Below, one piece after another: positions 43,461 through 52,570 of a DNA stretch of 64,000 bases. The DNA comes from an uncultured Pelagimonas sp. (GTDB lineage: Bacteria > Pseudomonadota > Alphaproteobacteria > Rhodobacterales > Rhodobacteraceae). The translations under genes were made by a program, and so were the position numbers. Positions within the stretch are counted from its first letter, which is position 1. The number at the start of each line of letters is the position of its first letter. The notes beneath the pieces are model-generated. The model was not told where the DNA came from and made no database searches. It worked only from the letters and a program-made list of their open reading frames with translations. The DNA is taken from the NCBI RefSeq assembly GCF_947498515.1, contig NZ_CANMKO010000005.1, forward strand, positions 124,001-188,000. The letters are read 5' to 3'.

Positions 43461-44945
43461 ATGTCCAATTCTATTTTCCCCAAACTATGTCAAACGCTTG
43501 CAGTCTCCCTAGGGTTATTGGTTGTCACGCCACAACCAACCTTGGCCTTTGACCTCACGCGCCCCGCAACAAGCTTTGAAGAAGAGCGGCAAAACTCAGA
43601 ACGCACCCATGTCGACGTGCTCAAGCAGTTTGGCGGCATATACGATGACCCGGACCTGTCGGCCTATGTCGATCGCGTCGGTCAGCGTGTCGCCGCCGTT
43701 TCGGAAATGCCGGACAAGCCGTTCATTTTCACCGTGCTCAACACCCCGATGGTCAATGCCTTCACCACGGGCGGCGGCTATGTCTATGTCACGCGTGGCA
43801 TTCTGGCCAGCATCAACAGCGAGGCCGAATTAGCCGCACTCTTGGGGCATGAAATTGGCCATGTCACCGCCCGTCACACCGCTCGCCGGGAAACCCGGAT
43901 GAAGCAGGACCGCGCCGCTGCGATTGGGCTTGGCTTACTGACCGGCAGCCTGAGCACCGCGATTATTGCCGATGGGGCCAGCGACGTCATGCGTCAGGCC
44001 TACAGCCGCAAACAAGAGGCGGAAAGCGACCGTTTGGGTGTGATCAGCATGGCAAAAGCCGGCTATGATCCAAGCGCCATGCCCACGATGTTGGGGGCGT
44101 TGAAACGTGAGGTCGGCTTGATGGAAAGCATGGCTGGCGATCAGGGCGGGATTTCCATGCCAGCTTGGCTGTCGGACCATCCCGAGACCGATGACCGGGT
44201 TACCGATACAGTGCGGCAAGTCAAACGTATGAAAGGCAAACCCGCCAATGGCGAGATTGGTCGCGATGCCCATATGGACGCAATTGATGGCGTCCAATTC
44301 GGCCAAGATCCTCAACTTGGCTTTATGCAGGGTCGCACCTTTGTGCACCCTTTGGCGGGTGTAAAGTTTGACCTGCCTCAGGGATATGATTTGCGGGACA
44401 TGCAAGGGGCGCTTATGGCGCAAAAAGACGACGATGGCGTTGTTATTTTTACCGCTGGTCGCTGGCCTGAAGACCGCGAGCTAAGTGAGTTCGCCCTTTC
44501 TGCTTGGTATTCAGTTACCGATGGCGACCTTGGGCAGCTGGATGATCTGAGAAACCTCACCGTCAATGGCCTACCCGCCGTCATGGCGACCAAGTTTGTG
44601 CATAGTCGGCTGATCAATGTCACCATCGCCGGGACGTCCATCCGATTGGACGAAGGATTGGTCGCAGGGGTCACATTGCTAACCGAAAAATCGCCGACTG
44701 ACACCCAGTTGAAGGAATATCAAACGATTTTGGAGAGCTTCCGCACATTGACCAAGGCCGAACAGGATGCGGTGCCAAACCCAAGTGTCACGGTCGTCAC
44801 TGTCCAGCCCGGCGACACAGTGCAAAGCCTATCCGCGCAAATGCTGGCGCGTACCTTCAAAGAGGAACGGTTCCATGCCCTCAACGGAATAGAAGGCGGT
44901 GTCGAAGCAGGCATGCGGGTGAAAATCATCACCGATAGAAAGTAA
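43461..44945 (+). CDS. Exported M48 metalloprotease with C-terminal LysM domain
   Basis: A 494-residue protein with an N-terminal signal peptide (about 1-29), the zinc motif HEIGH (H130, E131, H134) inside an M48 domain, and the third ligand in EAESDRLG. The C-terminal 45 residues are a LysM-type unit (VQPGDTVQSLSAQM..LNGIEGGVEAGMRV) that may bind peptidoglycan. This resembles BepA/YfgC-type envelope proteases that assist or degrade outer-membrane proteins, but with LysM instead of the TPR. A periplasmic envelope quality-control role is inferred. Confidence 0.87.
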   Translation: MSNSIFPKLCQTLAVSLGLLVVTPQPTLAFDLTRPATSFEEERQNSERTHVDVLKQFGGIYDDPDLSAYVDRVGQRVAAVSEMPDKPFIFTVLNTPMVNAFTTGGGYVYVTRGILASINSEAELAALLGHEIGHVTARHTARRETRMKQDRAAAIGLGLLTGSLSTAIIADGASDVMRQAYSRKQEAESDRLGVISMAKAGYDPSAMPTMLGALKREVGLMESMAGDQGGISMPAWLSDHPETDDRVTDTVRQVKRMKGKPANGEIGRDAHMDAIDGVQFGQDPQLGFMQGRTFVHPLAGVKFDLPQGYDLRDMQGALMAQKDDDGVVIFTAGRWPEDRELSEFALSAWYSVTDGDLGQLDDLRNLTVNGLPAVMATKFVHSRLINVTIAGTSIRLDEGLVAGVTLLTEKSPTDTQLKEYQTILESFRTLTKAEQDAVPNPSVTVVTVQPGDTVQSLSAQMLARTFKEERFHALNGIEGGVEAGMRVKIITDRK

Positions 44946-45065
44946 GGATTGCAAAGCTTTCATCTGCATCAAGGTGGATTCAAGTCCTACGCTCGAAACC
45001 AAGACCTTTTGCACTAGTTAAGCTCAACAGGGCTAGAAAACTCTGGTGTCGGATCTGGGAGGTCT

Positions 45066-46099
45066 ATGATGCAACGCCTTGAAAGCATACAACATAAATC
45101 CTTTGCCCGGGCGGGTTGCCTGGCCGGGCCTTATGCATGGGCAAGCCAGGTTAACCCAACCCGCCACAATGAACGCAGCTGGCATGAGGTCCTCTCAAAT
45201 CCTGAAAAAACCTTCCAATACATCAGTATTTGGGCTTTTTAAGCTGTCTGTTCGGGCACCCCCCGAGCACCTCTTTCCTTTTCGATGTAGCAACAAAGCA
45301 AGATTTAGCAGACCTCGGTCTCTTTGGGCGCGCTGTTGTCACGGGCGAAACGCTTTGGGAGAGCTTGCAAACTGCCAAAACCCATATCCCTTACCTGCAA
45401 TCAGACTTAAGCCTTGCGATCCGCATACGCTCTGGTCGCTGCCGCGTGGAGGTTTCTCACAAAGTGGCAAGCCCTCACGCTCAACCGCAAAGCCCCACCT
45501 ACATGGTGGGTCTGCTTGCAAATCTGGTGCAAAACGAGACCGAAGTCGCGGCTCGCAACTTCATTGTCGGGTTTCCGGGGGCCGAGGATGAGGACAGTTC
45601 GGATTTTGCCGAGCTATGCAAGCCAGTTACCGCCAATTTGGCCTTTGTCGAGTTTGATGACATCGGGCTCAAATCACCGATGAAACAGGCCGACTTTGGC
45701 AACTCTTTGATCTTGGCGCGGACACTGGAAGCATTGTCAAAATCAGCGGACCCATCGCCCGACCTTGCACGCCTGGTCCAAGCGGTTTTGATCGCATCGT
45801 TCGAACAGACTCAAAACCCAATCAAATTGAAATCAGCCGCCGATGTTTTAGGAATCCCGCTTCGAACATTTCAGGACCGCCTGAACAAAGAACACACGAC
45901 ATTTGCCGAAATCAGATCAAAGGTCAGGCACAAACTTGCCTGCGCTTATTTACTGGATGGCCTTTCAATTGAGCAAACCGCCACCTCACTTGGATACGCT
46001 CATCGGCAATCTTTCTCAGAAGCATTTAGAAAATGGGAAGGAATGCCCCCCTCATCTTTCAAAGATCAGGGTGTGATAGGCGATAGAATGCTCACTTAG
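45066..46099 (+). pseudogene. AraC-family regulator split by a -1 frameshift
   Basis: The start is well marked: GGGAGG at 45057-45062 before ATG 45066 or 45069. The first frame reads about 58 residues (FARAGCLAGPYAWASQ, then PEKTFQYISIWAF) and meets TAA at 45240-45242 directly after a run of five T (45236-45240). One base back, the frame stays open to 46099 and continues the same domain (LFGHPPSTSFLFDV..DLADLGLFGRAV) through an AraC helix-turn-helix (LKSAADVLGIPLRTFQDRL; IEQTATSLGYAHRQSFSEAFRKWEG). Joined, the product is about 343 residues, normal for AraC proteins with this N-terminal domain. It is either a recent pseudogene, a sequencing error in the T run, or a slippage-expressed gene. Confidence 0.75.
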
Positions 46100-46204
46100 G
46101 CTTAATTATCTTTGGCTTTTTCTCGCAAAAGCCTTGGCACCGGGTTACCACGAGTCTAGAGTTTTATGCGAGTTGACCGCATGAGATAATCAACGGAGTT
46201 TTGA

Positions 46205-47206
46205 ATGACTGAACCTTCCCGCTCCGCTCTTGATCAAATCAACACTCTGCGTGACCGAATGCAGCAGTCAATTATTGGCCAAACGGATGTCATTGACCGG
46301 TTGGTGATCGGGATTTTGGCAAACGGCAATCTTTTGGTCGAAGGCCTGCCCGGTTTGGCCAAAACCCGCGCCATCAAAGCGATGGCCAAAAACCTTGATT
46401 CTGATTTCAGTCGTATTCAGTTCACAGCCGACCTTTTGCCGTCGGACGTCACCGGCACCGAAATCTACCATCAGGCAGAGGGCGTGGCCGAATTTCGTTT
46501 TTCGCCCGGACCGATTTTTGCCAACATTGTATTGGCTGACGAAATCAACCGCGCGCCGGCCAAAGTTCAAGGGGCTTTGCTTGAGGCGATGGAAGAACGG
46601 CAAGTTACCGTCGCTGGGACGACCCACAAGATGGAACCGCTGTTCATCGTTATGGCCACCCAAAACCCGGTCGAACAAGAAGGCACTTACCCGCTTCCCG
46701 AGGCGCAGATGGATCGCTTCTTGATGCATGTGAATATCGTCTACCCGCCGATCGAGGACGAGGTCGAAGTCATCCGTCTGGTGCGTGGAGAGGAAAAGGC
46801 CGCTCTCGCTGCCGACAGCGAGAAGAAAACAGAAAAACCCGACATGATCCCGCAGCAGGCGGTGTTCGATGCACGGGCCGAGATTGGCAACATCCATGTC
46901 TCGGACGAGATGGAGCGCTATATGGCCGAATTGGTCTATGCGACCCGGACCCCCGAAAAGATCAGCGATGATCTCGCCCGATGGATTGATGTTGGCGCAA
47001 GCCCTCGCGCCTCCCTTGCCTTGGATAAATGTAGCCGCGCCCATGCTTGGATGGCCGGGCGGGACTATGTCGATCCGCAGGATATTCGCGCGATTGTCTA
47101 TGATGTTTTCCGCCACCGCATCACGCTAAGCTACGAAGCCCGCGGCGATGGCAAGAAAACTGACGATATCACCAAGACAATCGTTGATCTGGTGGCGCTG
47201 CCCTAA
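46205..47206 (+). CDS. MoxR-family AAA+ ATPase
   Basis: A 333-residue AAA+ chaperone-like ATPase: Walker A GLPGLAKT (47-54), Walker B VLADEINRAP, sensor 1 in MATQNPVEQEGTYPLPEAQMDRF, and sensor 2 region SPRASLALDKCSRA. MoxR ATPases act with VWA proteins to load metals or assemble complexes. First gene of a seven-gene operon (DUF58, DUF4381, two VWA proteins, BatD, cytochrome). CGGAG gives the ribosome site. Confidence 0.92.
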   Translation: MTEPSRSALDQINTLRDRMQQSIIGQTDVIDRLVIGILANGNLLVEGLPGLAKTRAIKAMAKNLDSDFSRIQFTADLLPSDVTGTEIYHQAEGVAEFRFSPGPIFANIVLADEINRAPAKVQGALLEAMEERQVTVAGTTHKMEPLFIVMATQNPVEQEGTYPLPEAQMDRFLMHVNIVYPPIEDEVEVIRLVRGEEKAALAADSEKKTEKPDMIPQQAVFDARAEIGNIHVSDEMERYMAELVYATRTPEKISDDLARWIDVGASPRASLALDKCSRAHAWMAGRDYVDPQDIRAIVYDVFRHRITLSYEARGDGKKTDDITKTIVDLVALP

Positions 47207-47239
47207 ACGGGGACCTACGACAATTTGAGGAACGCAAAA

Positions 47240-48196
47240 ATGGCGGACAAGGCTGATCGCGGACAGGGCAAACATGACCCGCGCATCCATGCCGATTTGC
47301 ATCAATTGCAACGCCTTGCAGGCCGGGCCGAAAGCTTCAGCCTGCTACCGCACCAACCTTCGCATTCTGTTCTAAACGGGCAGCATTCTTCTAAACTGCG
47401 TGGGCGTGGCTTGGATTTCGAAGAGCTGCGCGATTATCATAACGGCGATGACATCCGCACCATCGATTGGAAAGTCACCGCCCGGACCGGTTCCCCCTAT
47501 GTACGTGTCTACACCGAAGAGCGCGACCGCCCTGCCCTTTTGATTGTTGATCAGCGCATGTCGATGTTCTTTGGCAGTCAAGTTTACATGAAATCCGTTG
47601 TCGCCGCAGAAGCCGCCGCTTTGGCCGCCCATCGTATGTTGGCCCAAGGCGACCGCGTCGGCGGATTAGTCTTTGACGATAATGGAATCGCCGAACATCG
47701 ACCCGCCCGCACCCCGGCGGCGGTGCAACGGTTTCTCGGCTCGGTTGCCGACGCCAATTGCCGGTTGAACCCCGCAACTCAACTTTCCGCCCCCGGTTCG
47801 CTCAACAAAGTGCTGACCGCAGCCAATCGCATCGCCAAAACCAACTATCTGGTGATGATCTTTTCCGACTTTGATACCGCGGATGCCGAAACCGAACCAT
47901 TGATCAGCTCATTGGCGATGTCCAATGATGTTCTGCTGTTCCCGGTCTCCGATGCGCTGTCCAAACGTACCCCCGACGGGTTCCGCATCGTCGCGTCCGA
48001 CGGCGCGCTACAAGTCGAGTTAGACACAACAGATATGCAGGTAAAGCAGCGTATCGACACGCTTTTTGCGGATCGCTTTGCGCAAATCGCCAATTGGTCG
48101 CGCAAATATGGCCTGCCCCTGCTACCCCTCACGACCGATGCCTCAGCCCTTGATCAGATCAAGCGGTTGCTTGGTCAGTTAGAGGGGCCAAGATGA
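47240..48196 (+). CDS. DUF58-domain protein (MoxR partner)
   Basis: A 318-residue soluble protein; the DUF58 signature GRGLDFEELRDYHNGDDIRTIDWKVTARTG is near residues 55-85, followed by a VWA-like fold (LLIVDQRMSMFFGSQ) in which the first metal-site residues read DQRMS. DUF58 proteins always accompany MoxR ATPases in such operons. Start at 47240 (ATG with GAGG) preferred to the in-frame TTG at 47225. It overlaps the next gene by 4 bases. Confidence 0.9.
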   Translation: MADKADRGQGKHDPRIHADLHQLQRLAGRAESFSLLPHQPSHSVLNGQHSSKLRGRGLDFEELRDYHNGDDIRTIDWKVTARTGSPYVRVYTEERDRPALLIVDQRMSMFFGSQVYMKSVVAAEAAALAAHRMLAQGDRVGGLVFDDNGIAEHRPARTPAAVQRFLGSVADANCRLNPATQLSAPGSLNKVLTAANRIAKTNYLVMIFSDFDTADAETEPLISSLAMSNDVLLFPVSDALSKRTPDGFRIVASDGALQVELDTTDMQVKQRIDTLFADRFAQIANWSRKYGLPLLPLTTDASALDQIKRLLGQLEGPR

Positions 48197-48714
48197 GCGA
48201 CACCAACGACGCCTTTGACGGCCTTGGCTTGGTCGACCTTTTGGACCTTTTGGAACCGGTTCCTGTGCCCGAACCCGTGTCATGGCAACCGCAAACGGCG
48301 GGGTGGCTTTGGCTAGGTGCGGCGGCTTTGGCTGCCGCAATTTGGGGGGGGCGTCGATATTTACAGCACCGCAAAGCCAACGCCTATCGCAAGGCTGGAT
48401 TGCGGGCATTGGCCAAGGCGGGCGACGACCCCGCCGCCATTTCCGACGTCTTAAAACGCACCGCCTTGGCGGGATTTCCGCGTGAAAACGTGGCCTCACT
48501 TAGTGGCTCTGACTGGTTGGAATTTCTGGATCGCACGTTGCAAAGCCAACAGTTTTCGACCGGACATGGGGCCAAAATGGCGACCGCCGCCTACCAACCT
48601 CATTCCCCGGAACCGGGCCTGAACGCGCTCGCCGCCACGTGGATCCGCAAGCACAAACGACCCAAACAAACGCCCACCCCACCCCAAGCCACATCAGAGG
48701 AGGTTGACGCATGA
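48193..48714 (+). CDS. DUF4381-family membrane protein
   Basis: A 173-residue protein with a proline-rich acidic N-terminus (LLDLLEPVPVPEPVSWQPQTAGW), one membrane segment (about 37-56) and a cytoplasmic helical part (ALAKAGDDPAAISDVLKRTALAGFP), the layout of DUF4381 proteins found in Bat operons. Overlaps both neighbours by 4 bases. Function unknown; probably a membrane scaffold of the Bat complex. Confidence 0.82.
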   Translation: MSDTNDAFDGLGLVDLLDLLEPVPVPEPVSWQPQTAGWLWLGAAALAAAIWGGRRYLQHRKANAYRKAGLRALAKAGDDPAAISDVLKRTALAGFPRENVASLSGSDWLEFLDRTLQSQQFSTGHGAKMATAAYQPHSPEPGLNALAATWIRKHKRPKQTPTPPQATSEEVDA

Positions 48715-49691
48715 TGTCGCTTGCTCATCCCTGGCTGTTATTGCTCTTGGTGGCCCCCTGGTTCATCTGGAAGTTCTCCAAACCGCACAAGGAACGTGTC
48801 TCTGCTGTGCGTGTGCCGTTTTTCCGCGACATCACCGCCGCCGTCGGGGCCGAAGCACAACAAGGTGCCGTGGTTCTGCGCCGTGGCAAATTTCAGATGG
48901 CCGTGGCTTTGGCCGTTTGGGCCTTGATCGTCATCGCATTGGCCAAACCCGAACGGCTCGGTGAACCCGTCGTCGTTGAAAAATCCGCCCGCGATATTGT
49001 TCTGGCATTGGACATTTCCGGGTCGATGGATGAACGTGATTTCATGGGCAAAGACGGCGAGCTTCAGCAACGGCTTGATGTCGTTAAAACCGTCCTCAAG
49101 GATTTCATCGCCGAGCGCGACGGAGACCGCATGGCGCTTATCGTCTTTGGCTCCAAAGCCTTTGTTCAGGCCCCCTTTACCGAAGACTTACAAAGTCTAA
49201 CTGGTTTCTTGGATCAAACCGTTGTCGGTATGGCCGGGCCGGACACGGCGGTTGGCGATGCGATTGGCCTCGCTGTGCGCACGTTTGAAGCCAGCGACGT
49301 CGAAGAACGCCTGATCATCCTGCTGAGCGACGGGGCCGATACATCTAGCCGTATGACGCCCATCAACGCCGCCGCGATCGCCGCCGAACGGGGCATCACC
49401 ATCCAGACAATCGGTGTGGGTGACCCGGAAAGCTCTGGCTCAGATCGGCTTGATCTGGGGGCGTTGGAAGATATCGCAAAACGCACCGGTGGGACGTTCT
49501 TTGTCGCCAGCGACACCGACGCCCTCGCACAAACCTATACGCGCATTGATGAAATGACCCCCCGCATTGTCGAAGAAGCAAGCTTTCGCCCCTCGGAAAA
49601 CCTCGTTTGGATGGTGGCAGCGCTGGGATCGATCATTGGTGTGGTTGGGCTTGCTATCATGATCCTGATGAAACGGAGGCAGACCACATGA
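48711..49691 (+). CDS. VWA-domain membrane protein, BatA type
   Basis: A 326-residue protein with two N-terminal membrane segments (about 7-20 and 62-78), a von Willebrand A domain and a C-terminal membrane helix (about 301-320). The metal-ion site is intact: D101-I-S103-G-S105 (LALDISGSMDE), with T in GPDTAVGDAI and the later D in LLSDGADTSS. BatA proteins are membrane-anchored and face the periplasm; named from Bacteroides aerotolerance. 4-base overlaps at both ends. Confidence 0.9.
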   Translation: MMSLAHPWLLLLLVAPWFIWKFSKPHKERVSAVRVPFFRDITAAVGAEAQQGAVVLRRGKFQMAVALAVWALIVIALAKPERLGEPVVVEKSARDIVLALDISGSMDERDFMGKDGELQQRLDVVKTVLKDFIAERDGDRMALIVFGSKAFVQAPFTEDLQSLTGFLDQTVVGMAGPDTAVGDAIGLAVRTFEASDVEERLIILLSDGADTSSRMTPINAAAIAAERGITIQTIGVGDPESSGSDRLDLGALEDIAKRTGGTFFVASDTDALAQTYTRIDEMTPRIVEEASFRPSENLVWMVAALGSIIGVVGLAIMILMKRRQTT

Positions 49692-51217
49692 GTGATGCAA
49701 TATCTGCCTTCCACTTTTTGCGCCCGATGTGGCTGATTGGCCTTCTTGCGATCGCGGCAATTTGGTATTTGATCCGTCCGCGCAAGGTCGCCGCGACACA
49801 GGACAACGCAACTATTGCGCCGCATTTGCTCGAAGCGCTGCGCGTTGGCTCCGGCCAAAGTCGCCGCGTCTATCCAATTGATGGCGCCGCATTGACTTTG
49901 GTTTTCCTCTGCCTTGCCGCCGCTGGCCCGACATGGAGCCGCCTGTCAAACCCCTTGATCGCCGAAACCGCGCCTTTGGTTGTGGCGCTCAAAGTCACAC
50001 CGTCGATGGAAACACCCGACCTCGCCCCAAGCCGCTTGGATCGGGCCCGTTTCAAAATTTTGGACCTGATCGAACAACGCGCGGGCGCACGCACCGCCTT
50101 GATCGCCTATTCCGGGTCTGCGCATCGCGTGTCGCCGCTGACCGAAGACCCGAACATTCTGCGCCCCCTACTCGAAGGCTTGTCGCCCCGCGTCATGCCC
50201 GCCGAAGGCGATACCCCCGCCACCGCGCTGGCCTTGGCTGAGACCATTCTAACAGATGGCGACGCCCCCGGCGCGGTTCTGTTTGTTCTGGATGACTTCA
50301 ATCCCGCGGATGTCGCCGCATTCGAAGCGAGTGACCCAGACACGCCACGCCCCCCCATCGTTGTGCTTGTGGCTTTGCCCGACCGGGTGTCCATCCCGCA
50401 ACTGGATCGCCTGTCCGATGTGACCACTGTACGCATCACCCCCGATGACACCGACATCAGAGAGATTGAGCGCCGCCTGCAATCAGCCCATCGCGCCGCT
50501 CTTTTAGCCGATGATCGGCTGGCGTGGGATGATCGCGGTTGGTGGCTCATCTGGCCGGCTGCGTTGCTCTGTTTGTTGTGGTTCCGCCGGGGTTGGACAA
50601 TGCACTGGGCAATCCTGCTCGCGACCTTTATGACCTTACAAACCCCACAAACCGCCCGCGCCGAGGGTGTGATTGATTGGTTCCTGACCGCCGATCAACA
50701 GGGGCGCATGGCCTTTGAAGACAAAGAATACAGCGAAGCCGGTGAACTTTTTCAAGATCCGATGTGGAAAGGCTACGCGAAAATGCGGGCCGGACAATAT
50801 GAAGAGGCTGCGCAAATCCTATCGCGGATAGACACCCCCGAGGCGGCTTTTGCCGAAGGCTATGCCCGCATCCGCAACCGCCAATACCGCGATGGCGCGC
50901 GCGCCTTTGAAAAGGCCGAGCTACGCCAACCGGGTTATCCAAACGCCGCGACAAACGCTGAAATCGCTTGGGCCATTGTGACCTATGTCGAAGATGCCCG
51001 CGACCAATCCGACACCGGCGAAGACACCGGCGTTGGGGCCGATGATGTTGTTTATGACAACGAAGACGCCCGCGGCGCCGTCACAACCGAAGAACGCAAA
51101 CCTGCCAAAGATGCGGCCCCCATGACCGCACAACAATGGATCGACAGCATCGACACAGACATGGCAGATTTCCTGCGCTTCCGATTTGTCCTAGAAGAAG
51201 CGGAGGCCAAAAAATGA
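49688..51217 (+). CDS. VWA plus TPR membrane protein, BatB/BatC-like fusion
   Basis: A 509-residue protein: membrane segments near 14-30 and 65-82, a VWA-like domain (about 95-270), a further membrane segment near 275-300, then a TPR-like region (AFEDKEYSEAGELFQDPMWKGYAKMRAGQYEEAAQIL) with an acidic C-terminus. The metal site is degenerate: where DxSxS is expected it reads K102-VTPS (VVALKVTPSMET), so the first Asp is a Lys. Thus it likely binds partners without metal. It appears to fuse BatB and BatC, which are separate in Bacteroides. Start at 49688 overlaps the BatA stop by 4 bases. Confidence 0.85.
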   Translation: MSDAISAFHFLRPMWLIGLLAIAAIWYLIRPRKVAATQDNATIAPHLLEALRVGSGQSRRVYPIDGAALTLVFLCLAAAGPTWSRLSNPLIAETAPLVVALKVTPSMETPDLAPSRLDRARFKILDLIEQRAGARTALIAYSGSAHRVSPLTEDPNILRPLLEGLSPRVMPAEGDTPATALALAETILTDGDAPGAVLFVLDDFNPADVAAFEASDPDTPRPPIVVLVALPDRVSIPQLDRLSDVTTVRITPDDTDIREIERRLQSAHRAALLADDRLAWDDRGWWLIWPAALLCLLWFRRGWTMHWAILLATFMTLQTPQTARAEGVIDWFLTADQQGRMAFEDKEYSEAGELFQDPMWKGYAKMRAGQYEEAAQILSRIDTPEAAFAEGYARIRNRQYRDGARAFEKAELRQPGYPNAATNAEIAWAIVTYVEDARDQSDTGEDTGVGADDVVYDNEDARGAVTTEERKPAKDAAPMTAQQWIDSIDTDMADFLRFRFVLEEAEAKK

Positions 51218-52488
51218 CCCGAGTTTTGGCGTTTCTCCTGTTGTTCTTCGGCCTGATGTCATCCCCGACGTGGGCTCAGAACACTCCGGGCGACCCACAA
51301 ATCACCGTGACATTTGATGCGCAGGAAACCCTTGTTGGCCAACCCATCACCGTGCGTGTCAAAATTTTGGTCCCAACATGGCTTACCACTCCGGTTTCGT
51401 TTTCCTCACTGGAACAACCGTCGCTTTTGGCGCGCCTGCCCTCGCGCGCGACAACCCCAATCAGCGAACGCATCAACGGCGAAACATGGTCCGGCGTCAG
51501 CCGTCGTTACATGCTTTACCCATTGGCGTCTGGCACGTTTGAGCTTCCGGCAAGCGACATCGTCGTGTCCTACGCCCAACCTGGGCAAAGTGACCCGATC
51601 CTTTTCAAAACCACCCTTCCAAAGGCCAGCTTCAAAGCCACGGTCCCGGAGGAAGCACGTCTTTTGTCGCCACTCATCATTGCCCGTGATTTTGCGCTGG
51701 AACAGGTCATCGAAGGCGGGCCAACCCTCGCGATTGGGGACGCCATTACACGAACCGTCACGGCAAAAATTGACGGAACCACCTCAATTCTGATCCCACA
51801 GCTGTTTGAACCTATCGAAACAGAGGCCCTGCGCGGCTATCCCAAAGACCCGGTTGTCACCGAGAGTGAAGACCGCGACGGGCTCAGCGGCACTCGTGTT
51901 GAAACAATAACTTACGTGGCATTGGCCGGGGGCGATGCCTCGCTGCCGGGGGTGTCGGTAGATTGGTACAATCTTGATAGCGGCAAGGTTGAAACCGCCG
52001 AACTGCCCGGACAGGACATCACCGTCACAGGGGCGCCGCCGCCAAAGCAAGACCCGATTGATGCTGAACAGATTGGTATCTGGCTTGGATCGGCGCTAAT
52101 CGTTTTGACATTGCTGTCTCTGATTTGGAAAAACCTTTGGCCACGCCTCAAGGCAATGCTGGCCATTTGGATGGCCAAGTGGCGCGCCTCTGAACCCGCC
52201 GCCCACCGCGCCCTGAAACATGCCTTAAAAACCCGCGACCTGTCTCAGGTGTTGGCGGCCTATAATGACTGGAAGACCTTCTACCCAACGGCGAAACCCT
52301 CCGAGTTTGAGGGGCTGGAAACCGCCCTCTCGTCCATCGGGGCCGCGCGATATAGCCCGCAAGCCGATCAGAACACCGGGATGATCTGGCAACAGATCGG
52401 CGCGCATTACAAACTAACCCGCAGCCGTTTGATTTTGGCTCAAAAACAGCAGCAAAATCGCCACATCCTGCCGCCTTTGAACCCATGA
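51214..52488 (+). CDS. BatD-like exported membrane protein
   Basis: A 424-residue protein with a signal peptide (1-23, ending TWA-Q), beta-rich periplasmic domains (residues 25-285, ITVTFDAQETLVGQPITVRVKI; VEGGPT-like segments) and one membrane helix near 290-312, followed by a cytoplasmic helical tail (HRALKHALKTRDLSQVLAAYNDW). This is the BatD layout. The start at 51214 overlaps the previous stop (ATGA). It ends 82 bases before the cytochrome gene. Confidence 0.86.
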   Translation: MTRVLAFLLLFFGLMSSPTWAQNTPGDPQITVTFDAQETLVGQPITVRVKILVPTWLTTPVSFSSLEQPSLLARLPSRATTPISERINGETWSGVSRRYMLYPLASGTFELPASDIVVSYAQPGQSDPILFKTTLPKASFKATVPEEARLLSPLIIARDFALEQVIEGGPTLAIGDAITRTVTAKIDGTTSILIPQLFEPIETEALRGYPKDPVVTESEDRDGLSGTRVETITYVALAGGDASLPGVSVDWYNLDSGKVETAELPGQDITVTGAPPPKQDPIDAEQIGIWLGSALIVLTLLSLIWKNLWPRLKAMLAIWMAKWRASEPAAHRALKHALKTRDLSQVLAAYNDWKTFYPTAKPSEFEGLETALSSIGAARYSPQADQNTGMIWQQIGAHYKLTRSRLILAQKQQQNRHILPPLNP

Positions 52489-52570
52489 CCCATAGCGTCA
52501 AGATCATACTCTGGACACTTCTGCCCGAGTGGTAGACGGTCTCTCAAACTGCCCCAGAACGGAACCACAC

